DNA of 64,000 nucleotides from Morella rubra (taxonomy: Eukaryota; Streptophyta; Magnoliopsida; Fagales; Myricaceae), in the NCBI GenBank assembly GCA_003952965.2, contig CM025854.1, positions 28,593,364 through 28,657,363 of the forward strand. The letters are read 5' to 3'. Shown here in pieces: positions 49,588 to 61,936 of this stretch. Numbering within the stretch: the first letter of the stretch is position 1; each line of letters begins with the position of its first letter. The notes under the pieces were generated by a model, which worked only from the letters and a program-made list of their open reading frames with translations, searched no databases and was not told the DNA's origin. The translations under genes were made by a program, and so were the position numbers.

Positions 49588-51315
49588 TCAGTTAGGGATT
49601 AGACCCACCATCAGCTCAGGCTTCTGACCATTTCCAACCCACCATGACTTGATTCCAACATCAACGTTGGTCTCTCCCTCGGGAATAACTGGGAGATTAA
49701 GATCGACTAAATCAGAGATTGCAGAAATCTGTTGCTTTATTACCAGAGTCTCTTCAGCTAAGGTTTCCGAGCTTTTAAGCGAATGAACCCTCTTGTGACC
49801 GCCCAAAGCTTGGCCTGATGCAAAAACCTTGAAGCAGACGTGGCACTTGTGCTCCTTAGTTTCCTTTGACACTGACTTCTCCTGCTCAACCGAATTCTCT
49901 CCAAACTCAATACTGACAAGCTTGCATTTAGCCTCTGTTTCCGGAATAATGTCACGCTGGCTGCTCTCTTCACAGCTATGAATTTTCAGTTCAGAGCAGT
50001 TCTTAGTTCTGTGTATTGACTGGTGGCCTCCAAGTGCGTGATGAGAGTGGAAATTCTTGTCGCAGATCTTGCACTTGTATTTAGTTATCTTCGAAGAACT
50101 ACTTACGATTCCAAGATCAGCAGAAGTAGCACACGTCTGCTTGCAAGACTTTCCCCTCAACTGAGCATGACAAGCATCAGGCCTAGCTTTATTGGTTGAA
50201 GCCGACTTCGTGGATCCTGAATTAGCTGGATTAAATCCATCACCTTCTGCAAAATCTTGATCCAATTCTACTTCAGTGTGCTCGATTTTCACCTTACTGT
50301 GATTATCCTTCTCCATTTCATCTCCAGACACATCATCCGGTTTAGGTATCCTGCATCCGGCATCCCCATAAAACTTGTCAACCGGGATTTCCAATTCAAC
50401 CTTCTTTTCCTCAGAAATTCCAAACCCAGAATCATTTTCGCTAAATTCGTATACCGTCTTCTCAGCCAAAACAGTCTTAGAATGTGAAACACCAGAATCG
50501 GAATCCTCCACCCTTCGTTTCTTCATCTTACAAGAATCATCACCTTCCAAAGCAAAGATTCCATCCTCGTTATCATTGGCAATCCGCTTATTTTGCCCAG
50601 ATGACTTGACCTCGACAGTTTCTGAATCATTGTCAGAATACTCCGTAAGCGAGCAAAATCCATCCCAATTTCTTACGCCCTCAGACAGCATCACCAAGCA
50701 CATAGCAACCTCTGCTACTTCTTGCTCAATTTCCCCAAAGCATAAAGATTCATTCAAGCTAGAAAACGAAGAATTTGGACGAATCTTGTACCTCATTCTG
50801 TTTGATCTTTTTCTGCGCACCAGCCCCAGGCTTTCACCGTACGATTGGTTGTCCATGTCCATCTTCTGGCTTGAAGTAGTGGATGATTCGATGCATACCT
50901 CAAATCTTTCACAGTGGCTCCTCTTGTGGGTTGTGAGAGCTCCCACTGACCCAAACCCTTTGCCACATTCTCTGCAGTGAAGTCCACTTCGTCGTCTCCC
51001 TGAGTGATGCCTCATGTGACCAAACAAAGCTTTTAGTGACTCGAATGCTCTGTCACACATTTTACAGACAAGTTCTTGCTCTGAAGCACCATGGCCTGAG
51101 CGTGAGAACTTCCAAGACTTCTTGGGGTTTTCTCTAAGGCCATAACCAGTATGTCCACAGCCTTCAAAACCCATTTCACTTTTGATGCCCTTTTTCCGTC
51201 CTTTGGCTGATTTCTTGCTCGTATGGCACCTCATGTGACCTCCCAAGACTTTCCCACTCACAAAACTTTGGTTGCAGAGCTTGCACAGATGCCTCTGTTC
51301 TTGATCTTGTCCCAT
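49588..51315 (-). CDS. C2H2 zinc-finger transcription factor, ZAT type with EAR motif
   Basis: Plant-specific zinc-finger protein likely to repress transcription. Single exon, 575 codons; the first ATG is at 51315 (MGQDQEQRHLCKLC), while the nine upstream codons open only with TTG. Five fingers are visible: CKLCNQSFVSGKVLGGHMRCH near residue 11; CKMCDRAFESLKALFGHMRHH and CRECGKGFGSVGALTTHKRSH in the first third; CKICDKNFHSHHALGGHQSIH and CHVCFKVFASGQALGGHKRVH near the C-terminus. Only the last is a textbook QALGGH helix. DLNLP near the end is an EAR motif that recruits TOPLESS-type co-repressors. A long acidic linker separates the finger groups. The upstream DNA has a (TC) tract (51666-51686) that is probably in the 5' UTR. 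It resembles ZAT4/ZAT9 relatives, but I do not assign a member. Confidence 0.92.
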   Translation of the reverse strand: MGQDQEQRHLCKLCNQSFVSGKVLGGHMRCHTSKKSAKGRKKGIKSEMGFEGCGHTGYGLRENPKKSWKFSRSGHGASEQELVCKMCDRAFESLKALFGHMRHHSGRRRSGLHCRECGKGFGSVGALTTHKRSHCERFEVCIESSTTSSQKMDMDNQSYGESLGLVRRKRSNRMRYKIRPNSSFSSLNESLCFGEIEQEVAEVAMCLVMLSEGVRNWDGFCSLTEYSDNDSETVEVKSSGQNKRIANDNEDGIFALEGDDSCKMKKRRVEDSDSGVSHSKTVLAEKTVYEFSENDSGFGISEEKKVELEIPVDKFYGDAGCRIPKPDDVSGDEMEKDNHSKVKIEHTEVELDQDFAEGDGFNPANSGSTKSASTNKARPDACHAQLRGKSCKQTCATSADLGIVSSSSKITKYKCKICDKNFHSHHALGGHQSIHRTKNCSELKIHSCEESSQRDIIPETEAKCKLVSIEFGENSVEQEKSVSKETKEHKCHVCFKVFASGQALGGHKRVHSLKSSETLAEETLVIKQQISAISDLVDLNLPVIPEGETNVDVGIKSWWVGNGQKPELMVGLIPN

Positions 51316-51665
51316 CGTGGAATTTCCCAAAAAGCCCGACAAAGTTTTCTAAACAAAAGTAACTTCACCCCAGAGAAACTAGACAAAGAAATTCAGAACA
51401 GAAACCCAAGCAAAGGCTAAAATTTCGATGAAAGCTTAAATTTTTACCTACATTCCCAGAAAAACCAAAAGAATGATCAACAAACAGAGGAATCAATCGA
51501 GACCCGGATGAGAAAAGACCAAGGTTAGCAACCACATCATCGGGATTCTTGCTTTTGGAAAGTGTGTAGAAACAAAAAAATTCCCCATCGAGAATCGAGG
51601 TCCCCAACGGAGAGCTTAAGACCTTACGTTCCGAAAGAACCCTATTCAGAGCGGTTTCTTTTGGG

Positions 51666-51686
51666 TCTCTCTCTCTCTCTCTCTCT
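51666..51686. repeat. TC microsatellite in the C2H2 gene leader
   Basis: About ten TC units on the plus strand, which is GA on the transcribed strand, about 350 bp upstream of the C2H2 ATG. GA repeats in plant leaders and core promoters can bind BBR/BPC factors, but nothing more is shown here. Confidence 0.85.
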
Positions 51687-53040
51687 GTGGCTACTACAAA
51701 TATGCAAGCGGAACGTCGAAACAAACACAGATTGGTTAATGCACGATCTACGAATAGAAACAAAGAAAGGTACAAGGGGACAGAGAAAGATAGTGGAAAT
51801 CTGTTGGATGATACTACATATTTGAAAGGAGAAAGCTTGCGTGGGAAGAAAGGCAAGAATTGTGTTGGTGTCCCATTCATTCTACCCTAACTGTGGTGGA
51901 CACTCATCTCTGCACACTAGTCTGCCTCACTTATGTCACCTATGGCTATTTGTCTCCTCGTTTTTAACTTATGGCCGATTTTCACGCATAACCGGACGTT
52001 AAAAAGACGGGTGCGCATAATCATGATGATAAAATAACAAAATTGATAGATCAAGTGCATGTCAGCCTGCGTAGAAAAAAAAAAGTGCACGTCAGTCTTT
52101 TTTTTTGTCCAATTTACGTAGGTTTTTCTAAATCTTAGCCTTATATAGAGAGAATATTCACAAGTAACGGAGAAATTTTAAGAATTTTGGTGTAGAGAAC
52201 GAGAAACAAAATCCAAACCAACTTTTTTTTTTTTTTTTTTTTTTCAAAGTATTTGATTGCTATAGAGATACATTATTATCTCCCAAAGGACACTGGGTTG
52301 GGCAGGGTCTTTTCCACTAGACCAATTGGTATGAGTAATTTACACTGAATAAGAATTTTCCTAGTCGTGATGAATAAAGTTCAAAATATTTCAAAGATGA
52401 TAAAATGACGAGGATCACCAATAAAAGTGATAGAAAATACTACTTAAAATTCAAATCTTTAGAGTTTCATGAGCTCATGAAACTGTTACCACTTACCAGC
52501 ACCTATTAACATCCCCGATGTGTTGCTTTGATTCGACGAGAAGTTAGAAATTCTTAACGAACTGGAAGTTCAAATATTTCAATCAAGTGGATCGGAAAAA
52601 AAAAAAAGAAGTGATAGAAGAAAGTAGCTTTTGATCTCGTATGAGAATACTTACGAGTTCATACAACGGTGCAAGTTTCTCGAACGAATTCCTTTGATGT
52701 GAACACCGCACTGGAACCAACTGCCTCCAACCACTCCTTACTTTGTCTTGCTCTTGAGACGCTGACCCCACAGGAAAAAAAAAAAAAAAAAAAACCCCAG
52801 AGGACCAACCGCCGGTCCGCCACTCTTTTCACCCTTGCGTAACTGCTTCAGTTACTACAATCGATGGCACTCAAAGGTTAAGAATATTGATTTGAAGCAA
52901 TTATTTTACAGAAAGTTCAATCTTCCGTCGTCCCACGCCATCACAGTGGCGTGAACTTGACCGTAAACTTGTACGGATTATTTTCCGAGTCATTAAGCTA
53001 ATCTGACGCCTGAAAAACCGGCTCAGATCAAGGAAACCAA

Positions 53041-53241
53041 GAGTGTGTTTGTTTGTAAAATTTTGAGGAGGTTAAAATTTTAGGGTATTGAATTTGGTGA
53101 AAAAGTAAAAAGAGAAATGATTTTTAATATTTATTATAATGAAAAGTAATGATTTGACGAAAGAGAGAGAGATTATATTGTAATTTTTTATTGTGTTAAA
53201 ATTTTAAGAAATGTAAAATTTTGGTGTGCAAACGCACCCCA
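53041..53241. mobile_element. Possible MITE with short imperfect inverted ends
   Basis: The left end gagtgtgtttgtttgtaaaa and the right end, which read in reverse is gggtgcgtttgcacaccaaaa, are loosely complementary. The inside is AT-rich with repeated aaaattttg. A ccaag pentamer flanks both sides and could be a target-site duplication. The inverted repeats are imperfect, so this is tentative. Confidence 0.4.
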
Positions 53242-54341
53242 AGTGGCCGGGCTTTTCTGATCATCAAGTTGGCTTTAGCCTGCATGAAACGGTATATTTG
53301 ATACTTTCTTTTCTCAAGCCATCAAAGAACTGTAATCCCAAAAATATGGAGAAAGAGAAGGAAAAGTTGTGTAATGACTGAAGAGCTTTCTGTTGCCAAT
53401 ATTTAATGCAATGGTCACTCTTTCGGACTTTTCGATTTCCTTTTTCCCTGCATTGTCTGTCTGATGGAAATACTGGAAAATTGGCAACAAGAAATATGAC
53501 ATGAGATAACTTGTCTTTGAAAGGAAGATAACCTAGATATCAATTATGAATCCAATCTGGTGTGTATTTTGGGACGGAGTTCTGTTAAGGTTGGATGAAG
53601 TACCTAGGAAAGTTTAGCATAAAAACCGTAGCGTGGATGTTTGCCATTGTCCTGCTCGGTCACCGTTCAGACAGAGGACTTAAGTATAAGTTTTTGAGAA
53701 GCCGCATAATTACTAACAAATAATCACCACTAAAACATGAATCTCAAAGTCTCCAGTACAAACTTCCATTTCAGCTCGAAATGAAACCTACTTAGCACAG
53801 AGACAGAAAGAGAGATTCGTTGAAGCCCTCAGTCCTCGGGAATGAGCCATTAAATCTAAAACGTGTCATTCCCAAGGTGATCCTGATAAGAATAAACAGG
53901 ATATTCGGCTTTTGCGGATATGGGTTCAGCAACCTGCAAACTTTAAAATGCTAAACTCCAGGAGTCTTCCTCTGACACAATTGTGAAGATCAACTATCTT
54001 CTGAAAAAATACTTTTAAGACTTCCCCATCTTTGAAGGGCAGATCATCTACCACCACTATGCAAATCCTGTTTAAAGTCACAGCCGCCCCTTGCCTTGCC
54101 TGGAACAGTTCCGGTCCAAAGACAACTAAATGATAGGACAAAGAAAACAGGAGGAACTAATCAGCTCTCTTATAGTTGACCCCTGCCATAAGGGCAAGAT
54201 TCCTCAAAGGAAACATCTTCATGCACACTGCAAATTGGAAAAATCAACTCTCGCCCACCTTTAGTATTGATAGGCTCATAAACGTAACCTGAAAAATGTT
54301 ATCAACCACTCAATCTTTTATAAGATGAACCTTCATGTCTC

Positions 54342-56285
54342 TCATTCTCCACTGGACTCTCTTGCATCGTCAGCTGGACCACAGCTATCGACCTTGTCTC
54401 GCTGACTCTCAAATGATGTGCAGGAGTCATCTTGAATATCATAGTCCTCACTGTTATAACTTGGAATTTTGCCATAAACCTCTAATTGATTATCACCACG
54501 ACAGTCATCAAAAGAATTACTTAGGCGTGTGCCTGAAATGTCATCTATATCTCCCTCATCGTCTTCATCAGTTCCAACCCTATGAATTATGATGTCAGCA
54601 CCATGTTTACCAGCATCTACTTCTTCCTCAACCTCAATTTCTTCAGGGCAATCCTCTACATGATTTTCCTGATAATAAGCAGAGGCATCTTGATCAAAAG
54701 GAGACTCTACCACAGAGTCTTCATCTTCCTCTAGCAGCCCAGGTTCACTTTTTTGCCACTCATCATTGTCGCTATCAATGTTTAGTGGATCAAATCTATT
54801 CTGCTCAGCACGTTTCTGGAGCATAAAGACATTGAAATAATAGTTTACGAGGTCCTTCTTCGTTCGACAAGGGAAAACTGCCAAGAGATGGTCCCAAAAG
54901 TTCTTACCCAATGATGCAGGGTTAGAAAGAACAACCTCATGGAAGGCTTGCTCCTCCTCTAAAGTCCATCTCTTTGCAACCTCCTCTCCCATCTCCCCGA
55001 ATCCTAACTCCTCAAATATCTCCTGTCCAAGATTTTCCTTCAGTTTCTCTCTTGCTTCCTTTACATGTCGTCTCACACATCTGACAGAACCCTCATCAAG
55101 GCACGTGCAATCACATCTGGCTTCCCCACTCTCATAGCAAAGGTTAGCAGATGCTTCAGGGTCAGGCATTGGAATTACACAAGTACCCATCAACATCTCT
55201 TCATTAACATCATCAACCAGGAGGCCTCCATTTGATGCATGTGAGATAGCAAGTTGAGGATTAGGCTCCTCCAGATTATCTGGAGAGTTCTTTAGCTGTT
55301 GGACAACCCATTCTGGAACAAAAGCTTGATGCTCTGGTCCAACAGAAACAAGCTTTCTAGAAGGACCGTTCAAAAGGGATAAATAGATCTCCTCAGACTG
55401 ATATAAAGTATTTAGCTGGTCCCCAGATTGAAAAAATTCTGGAAAGAACGAGAAATGAGCTGCTGTCTCTGACCTAACATCAGCTCCAATAATACTTTCG
55501 TTAACCCACAAAATCTTGGGAATGCTGCCAGAAACACTAGTTTCTAACACCTTTCTCTCATTTGAGACTTCAGTGACCAAGTCATTTACAAGCCTGCCTT
55601 CATCTTGAAATTTAATAAGCCTGTCCTCCTCACCTTCACCATCTTCATATGTGAATTGGGTCAGGGAAAAAGTCAATTGAAAAGTTAAAGAATATATTAT
55701 GGTGCACTAATCTTGGGTCACTGGGAAAACACACGCAAGTGACAAAAAATTCATGGAGATAGGTCCAGAGCAAGTTTCCTGACCAGTGGAAAAAATATTT
55801 GCAAATTCTTGTAACTTATTTCAACTGACACCATATTGAAAGCCACAACCTCGTTGTTTGACTCAAGAAACTATTCAAGGGAAAAAAAAAACCCACAACA
55901 GGTTTCAATTTTAAATGAATGAAACCAAATCCCTTGGAAGGAAAGAAGGAAATGCCGAACAGCCCCAATTGTGTTATTTAAAATTCATCAAATAAGGTCA
56001 ATCTCTGTATCAAGATATTGTACCAATTTGGTTAATTCATTAAATGGACCAAATATAAAACATTTCTTATTTACAATCAGACCAGTTTGGATGACATAAT
56101 CAATACCACTTTCCTCTACTGAGAATCTCGAGATATGAAGATATAAACTGCATATTACCTATTTGACGATTAGAAGGGACAATATCAATAGCAGGAGAAA
56201 GCTGACAAGCATGTTCCAGCAGTCTAGGTTGCTTAGAAGCAACCTCATATGAATCCTTGTCGACAAAAGGCCGTTTGTGTATCAT
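54342..56285 (-). CDS. ELM2 and SANT/Myb-like domain protein
   Basis: Nuclear protein of the plant ELM2-SANT group, whose animal relatives sit in histone-deacetylase co-repressor complexes; the plant role is little known. Two coding exons (minus), 56159-56285 and 54342-55642, join at a phase-1 junction to 475 residues. The ATG at 56285 opens MIHKRPFVDKDSYEVASKQPR, a conserved start in this family. The ELM2 signature is VGPEHQAFVPEW, followed by a Cys-rich block CDCTCLDEGSVRCVRRH, then the SANT-like domain RWTLEEEQAFHEVVLSNP to TKKDLVNYYFNVFMLQKR. The last 150 residues are strongly acidic (EEIEVEEEVDAG, DEDDEGDIDD). Closest by memory are Arabidopsis At1g26580/At2g03470-like proteins. The exon holding the ATG begins at 56292, so further non-coding exons lie upstream (probably around 57480 and 57900-58100). 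Confidence 0.85.
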
Positions 56286-56291
56286 TATCCC

Positions 56292-58200
56292 CCTGCAAGT
56301 AAGACTTACTTTAAGAGGGTGGAAAAATAAAATATATGCAAAGGTCTTGGACATTCATAGGTTTCGTCTGAAGTAGAGATCAGCGAACCAGGTCCTTCGA
56401 AAGTGAAAGAAAAGAACGGTCATTTTTTCCTTTGTATTTTAGGTTTCTACCCACAACTTGTATCTGTGGGATTCCACCCATGGCTCAATCTCCAAACCAT
56501 GTTTATGGTATAAGAAATACCATTTAGTCCAAGGACCACAGACAACAAGATTAACTTCAAAAATGACAGTGTCTGATATTTACTATAAGCAAACATATAT
56601 CCAAACAGATCAAGTTCAATTTTGACAAGCAATCAGACCAAAAACAAGATAAGGAGCTAAATGAACAGCATTGTATCATCCAACAGGATAAGGAACTGAG
56701 ATTCAAATTTCAATAAAAAATAAATTTTGGGGTATCAAGATAACGATTGGGACTCTAGACAATTATTTACATCATAGAATAAAAAATAAGCTTCAACGGA
56801 AGAATGCACTTCATTGATGTATATCCTTATGGTTTGACCTGTACTCCTCAAAAATAGACCATCAAATTCCATGATGTAAAATTTCACAAAAGAAGGAAAG
56901 GCATCTACCTTGCCCAATCTTCCACACAAAATGAATCTACCTTCCCTCATCTCACAATCACCCATCCATCCTAATACCCACCAACAGCACAAATAGCCCA
57001 ACACATTTATTCTTACAAAATGCTAATTTTTCATACTAATCTAACAAACCAGATGCCCATTTGTGCTTTAAGATTTGTTTCATATCTTGACTTAAGATAT
57101 CCTTTCCCGTGCTGTGAAAGTTGCATCCTATTGGAAACGTTACAGAAAATGAACACATTTGAAAGCGGTTTGTCTTCCTCTTTGCCTCTCTTTTGTTCTT
57201 GTTAATATTCATGAGAATTTTCACACAATTCGAAATATTATAAAAAGATTAAAAAAAATTAAGAAAAAAGAACAGTACTGATTTATTTATTAACTACCGT
57301 ATAACAGTATGCCTCCAAACCATGTAAGTGCAACATTGATTATGCATCAGAAACAATTTCAGACTCAAAAGAAGTTCGATAGTCTATAAAAGTTGAACAT
57401 ATTAAAACCACTACAAAAGCTTTCAAAAAATTAGGAAAAAAAGAAAAAAGAAGACGAATTTTCTGTACCTGAACTACAGGCCCTGGTATAACCTGCAAAC
57501 TTGATGACAGACACAAAAGTATAAAAGCAACTGACGGGGCGCGGACAATGAAAGAAAAAAGGAGCAATCGAAACCCAGATTTAGAATCCCCAAATATTTA
57601 AAAACCAAAAATCTAGATCCTAGTTTCAAAGAACAAAACGCTGATCTTCAAGGATCTGAATTTAAAGAATACGGAGTTCGTCTGTATCCAAATAATTCCC
57701 AACTTTTCGAAACAATCCAAAAAACTAAAACCTACCCAGATAAAGTGGGATCGTCAAAAACAGATATATTTACAGGTTAAACAAACGTGTAAGAAATCAA
57801 AAAGAATTCAGTAGGTTTTTCTAAATACCCTAACCCTAGAATCGAAATTAGTATACAACGGGGCCTAAAATGGGGATCAATTCGTAGAGGAAAGAGCGAA
57901 TCGGAGGAAGAAAGATTCAATTAAGAGATCTGCTCGCGGGATCCACCGAATCTGGACCAAAATTAGAAAGATTTGGGATCGAAAAATTCGGACCAAAAGA
58001 GTAAAGTTTGGAAGCTCATAATTAGTTTCTATTTATCGTTCGTGATCCGAGGATACGGACACTTGACTCGCGATGCTGAAAAAGAGAAAGCCTAACTGAA
58101 AAAAGAGTCGGGAATCCGATCAAAAAATTACGGAATATGACACTTAGGGATTACAAATAGTGGCGGGGAGAGGAGAAGGGAAAGATTCTGTCAGGTAAAT
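56292..58200 (-). other. 5' UTR introns and leader of the ELM2 gene
   Basis: The acceptor just before the ATG exon (AG at 56293-56294) shows that the transcript starts further right. A candidate leader exon lies near 57470-57500 and another in the GC-richer stretch about 57880-58150, which resembles a plant 5' UTR. No coding sequence is seen. The exact splice sites are not resolved. Confidence 0.4.
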
Positions 58201-60471
58201 GTCATAACTGGTGGTGGCATTTGCGTCAGAAAGCACACGTTTCTGCCACGTGGAGGAAAGTTAGGATCGTTTCGGCGACTCCAGTCGAGGTGGTTGAATG
58301 TAAATTAGCGTGCAAATGAAACTTTTATTCCGAAGATGCTAATTATACTCATTTAGGAAAAAAAGAAAAAAAAAAGATGCTAATTATACTCGAAAGCCAA
58401 ATAAAAAGCCATGGCCTGCTGCCTTCACCTTACCCATGCCAATTATACACGTGTGCGTTTAGAAACAAGCGCTTTTCTTTTTTTCCTAATAAAGTGTCCA
58501 GATTAGTCTAAGCACATTTTGCTTAATGACAGATTCTATACAGTCATACCATCTGACATAATTTGGGCAATTATTAGACCAAAGTTCTTAGAGGTGACCC
58601 GAGATGGCTAGTAACGCTTATGAAGTTTTCACCATAAGATTTTAGAGATAGTATACCACTAAAACCCAAATTTTAACCCCTAGACTAACTCTTTAAAATT
58701 TTGTATTTATGTTGTCTCATCTTTCTCTTAAGTGGAGGAATCTTTAATTATCTCAAAATTTGCACATTTTTTTCTATTACGAATAACTTCATCTTATTAA
58801 TTTATCATTAGATGTGAAGATGTTGGATAAACTCAATAAATCCTGATATATCCTTCATCTGAATATAATTTTATATTTTAACGGGCATAAGTGATTGTTT
58901 ATTAGTAGTTTAATATGCATTATAATTTTAATGTATATGCAATTTATTCCATTATTCTTAACTCGAAATGTAGTCTTTTCGCATTTAGCTCCTCTTTAAC
59001 AGTTAATACTCGGCTAGCCTCATGGTCAATGAGGCTTAAGACCTTTTTATGACCATCTTAGCACTTGTTCACGATACTGAATTCAACTTAATACATGCCA
59101 TAATGTATCTTAACAAGCACAAACTACAATAATTTGTAGAGGATCAGGATAATTTAAAGTTCTTAGAGTTTCTTTGAGACAAAACTTCTTAAAACTTAAC
59201 CGTTATTTTTTTTTTATAAAATATATATATCTCTAATGTCGTCAAATCTGTAAATGTGAACTTGATAAAAAAAAAGAAAAAAAAGAAAGATAAAAGATAA
59301 AATTTCAACCATTTAGTTTAAAAAATAATGGAAGCAATTTTGAAAATGAGTCCACACGTATTTAGCTAAAATTTTTAAAGGATCCTAATCTATGCGTAGA
59401 TATATATTATTTAACAAAATTGTGAATAACTTAGGTGCATGCATCCTAGTAGCAACTGTTGTTGTTTTTTCTTTTTTTTTGGGGGGATATGCAGTTTGGG
59501 ATTGACTTATTTTAGGGGCGGTCATGGTGGATGTGATCCTAATAGTTTAGGTTTATAAAAGACGTGTCGCGGTGGGTCAAAAACCAATGGTGGATGTGGT
59601 CGGTTGCACGTTTCTAAATTCTGAACCCAACCCGATCGATCTTATTCTATTCTGAGTCGTCTTTAATTTCTTAAATTCTCCAGGTGCCCACCAGATCACT
59701 TTAGGTGGTTTCATGTTAGACTATACTCGAAGTCATATAGCTGAGCCTGGTGGGTCGTTCATGTGGGGGTATTTCTAAGTATCCAGCATTGCTGTCGGGA
59801 TTTTTTTTTTTTTTTTGTTCTTTAATGTTTTCTCCTTAACTTACTACTGACATTATTTGTCCACCTCCATCCGAATCAAGTAGTTCTTGAATAGAATTAG
59901 AGAGATTGTGACCGACGTGCACATCATGCATTTGCATGTTTTTAGAAAAGAGCCTGCCTTACGCAATAAGATTCCAAGAGAAAAAGTTGACCGATGGCCG
60001 CAGATCCTGTGAAAAGGGAAATGTCCTACATTTTAAATGGAGAGAAAACAAAATTTTTGGCCTGCAGCCTTTTGGAGGATGGAATCCAGACAGGATCGGG
60101 AAAATCCTGCCAACTTGACCCCAATACTTGTTGAAGCACTCGAATTTCAGACAAAAATGGAATTGGTAAAAATTCGAGCCAAAGACTAAATCGGAAAACT
60201 TGAACATTCTAGATATAATAGCAGATTACACCGACAAAAGATCCTCTGCGTTTTCTAGAAAACAAGTAAATGACAGACAGTAATAACCTTGGATACAATG
60301 TAAGGCAAAACATAGAGCCTCATACTTTCACCAGTGTTATACCAGTTATCCAATCGACTACCAAGGGAAAGTAAGAGACAAAGAAAATCATTATAACAAA
60401 AAATATATTATAAAGAATCGAACTGATTGCTGCCAACTATCGTCCTCGACCCATTGATCAGTGCATCTCTT
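58201..60471. other. Intergenic between the ELM2 promoter and UGD 3' end
   Basis: AT-rich DNA with a short local duplication (gatgctaattatactc at about 58337 and 58375), poly-T and poly-A tracts, and an 11-T/6-G boundary near 59480. The right end should hold the UGD 3' UTR. No gene is supported. Confidence 0.6.
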
Positions 60472-61914
60472 CTAGGCCACAGCAGGCATGTCCTTGAGCC
60501 ATGGGTCCAGGGGCTTTCCAATTGAGTAAACAATAAAACCAATCTCACGCAGCTTATCTACCTCAGCTACGTTCCTGCCATCAAATATAAAAGCTGGCTT
60601 CTGCATGTTATCATAAATCCTTTGGTAATCAAGAGTCTTAAACTCATCCCACTCGGTCAGAATGCAAACACCATGAGCATCCTTTGTTGCTTCATAAGCA
60701 TCCCAAACCACGCTGACTTGCTTCACAGTGGTGGGGCTCATGGGCTGGAGGTGAATGGGATGGTCCCAAGTAAACTTGTCCATTGTAAGGTCCCTCTGGA
60801 TCTGGTCTTCAGTGACCTGAGGGTCATATATGCTCAGCCTGGCCTTGTCACCCAATAGCCCCTTGCACACATCAATGGCCGGGGTCTCCCTTGTGTCACC
60901 CGTATCTTTCTTGAAAGCAAACCCCAGGATGGCAATCTTCTTGTTTGAAACCGTGTTAAACATAGATGCAACTACACGGTTTACAAAGCGGTTCTTCTGG
61001 TAGTCGTTGATCTTGATGACTTGTTTCCAGTACTCTGCCACCTCAGGAAGGCCATTGCACTCGCAGATGTAAACCAGATTCAAAATATCCTTCTGGAAGC
61101 AGGACCCACCAAAGCCAACACTAGAATTGAGGAACTTGGATCCAATCCTTGAGTCCTTACCAACAGCATATGCTACCTGTGTTACATTTGCCCCGGTAGC
61201 CTCACAAAGGGCAGACATAGCATTTACTGACGATATTCTCTGGGCCAAGAAGGCATTGGCAGCAAGCTTTGAGAGCTCCGCAGACCAGAGATTGGTGGTT
61301 AGTATACGTTCTTCAGGGACCCACTGAGCATAGACATCCTTCAACGCTTGGATAGCCTTCTGGCCTCCGGGGGTCTCCCGACCTCCAATGAGGACTCTGT
61401 CCGGATTAAACAGATCTTGAATTGCAGTCCCCTCCGCAAGGAATTCTGGGTTTGAGAGGATTTGGAATTCAATTCCCTTGCTGTTGTGGGTCAGAATTTT
61501 TTCGATTGCCTCAGCAGTTTTGACTGGGACAGTCGATTTCTCAACCACAATTTTGTTAGATTTGGACACATCAGCAATCATGCGGGCAGCACTCTCCCAA
61601 TATGTCAGATCTGCAGCCTTCCCTGCCCCAAGACCCCGAGTTTTGGTGGGAGTGTTGACAGAGACAAACACTATATCAGCTTCCGAGACGTGTTTCTCCA
61701 CATCGGTGCTGAAGAAGAGGTTCTTGCCTCGGCATTGCTTCACTACACTATCAAGGCCAGGCTCATAGATGGGGAGCTGGTCACTGTTCCAGGCTGTGAT
61801 CCGAGATACAGAGATATCCACAACAGCTACTTCAATAGATGGACACTTGAGGGCAATTACCGCCATTGTTGGCCCCCCAACATACCCAGCACCAATACAA
61901 CAGATCTTCACCAT
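60472..61914 (-). CDS. UGD: UDP-glucose 6-dehydrogenase
   Basis: Cytosolic enzyme that oxidises UDP-glucose to UDP-glucuronate with two NAD+, feeding pectin and hemicellulose precursors. Intact 480-residue frame in one exon, exactly the usual plant length. The ATG at 61914 starts [19 protein letters not shown] with the Rossmann GxGxxG. The catalytic Cys lies in [15 protein letters not shown], and the second-half block [20 protein letters not shown] and the C-terminal [13 protein letters not shown] are typical. An acceptor at 61937-61938 just upstream of the ATG shows that the 5' UTR is spliced, as is common for plant UGD genes. It could support the GAUT in this window biochemically through UDP-galacturonate, but there is no sign the two are linked by more than chance. 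Confidence 0.97.
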   Translation of the reverse strand: MVKICCIGAGYVGGPTMAVIALKCPSIEVAVVDISVSRITAWNSDQLPIYEPGLDSVVKQCRGKNLFFSTDVEKHVSEADIVFVSVNTPTKTRGLGAGKAADLTYWESAARMIADVSKSNKIVVEKSTVPVKTAEAIEKILTHNSKGIEFQILSNPEFLAEGTAIQDLFNPDRVLIGGRETPGGQKAIQALKDVYAQWVPEERILTTNLWSAELSKLAANAFLAQRISSVNAMSALCEATGANVTQVAYAVGKDSRIGSKFLNSSVGFGGSCFQKDILNLVYICECNGLPEVAEYWKQVIKINDYQKNRFVNRVVASMFNTVSNKKIAILGFAFKKDTGDTRETPAIDVCKGLLGDKARLSIYDPQVTEDQIQRDLTMDKFTWDHPIHLQPMSPTTVKQVSVVWDAYEATKDAHGVCILTEWDEFKTLDYQRIYDNMQKPAFIFDGRNVAEVDKLREIGFIVYSIGKPLDPWLKDMPAVA

Positions 61915-61936
61915 TTTCCTTTTCTAGCTTTAATAC

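Larger units (their letters stand above)
51316..54341. other. Intergenic between the C2H2 promoter and the ELM2 gene 3' end
   Basis: The left part is the C2H2 5' leader and promoter, with a TC microsatellite at 51666-51686. Further right are homopolymers (T-run 52225-52244, A-run about 52774-52793) and a possible MITE at 53041-53241. The segment 53900-54341 is likely 3' UTR of the ELM2 gene. A 71-codon frame at 53926-54141 (minus) has no recognisable relatives. Confidence 0.55.

Noticed and set aside
60472..61914. A cell-wall sugar gene cluster formed by UGD and GAUT
   Set aside because: The two genes are over 40 kb apart with unrelated genes between them. Their shared pathway is most likely coincidence.
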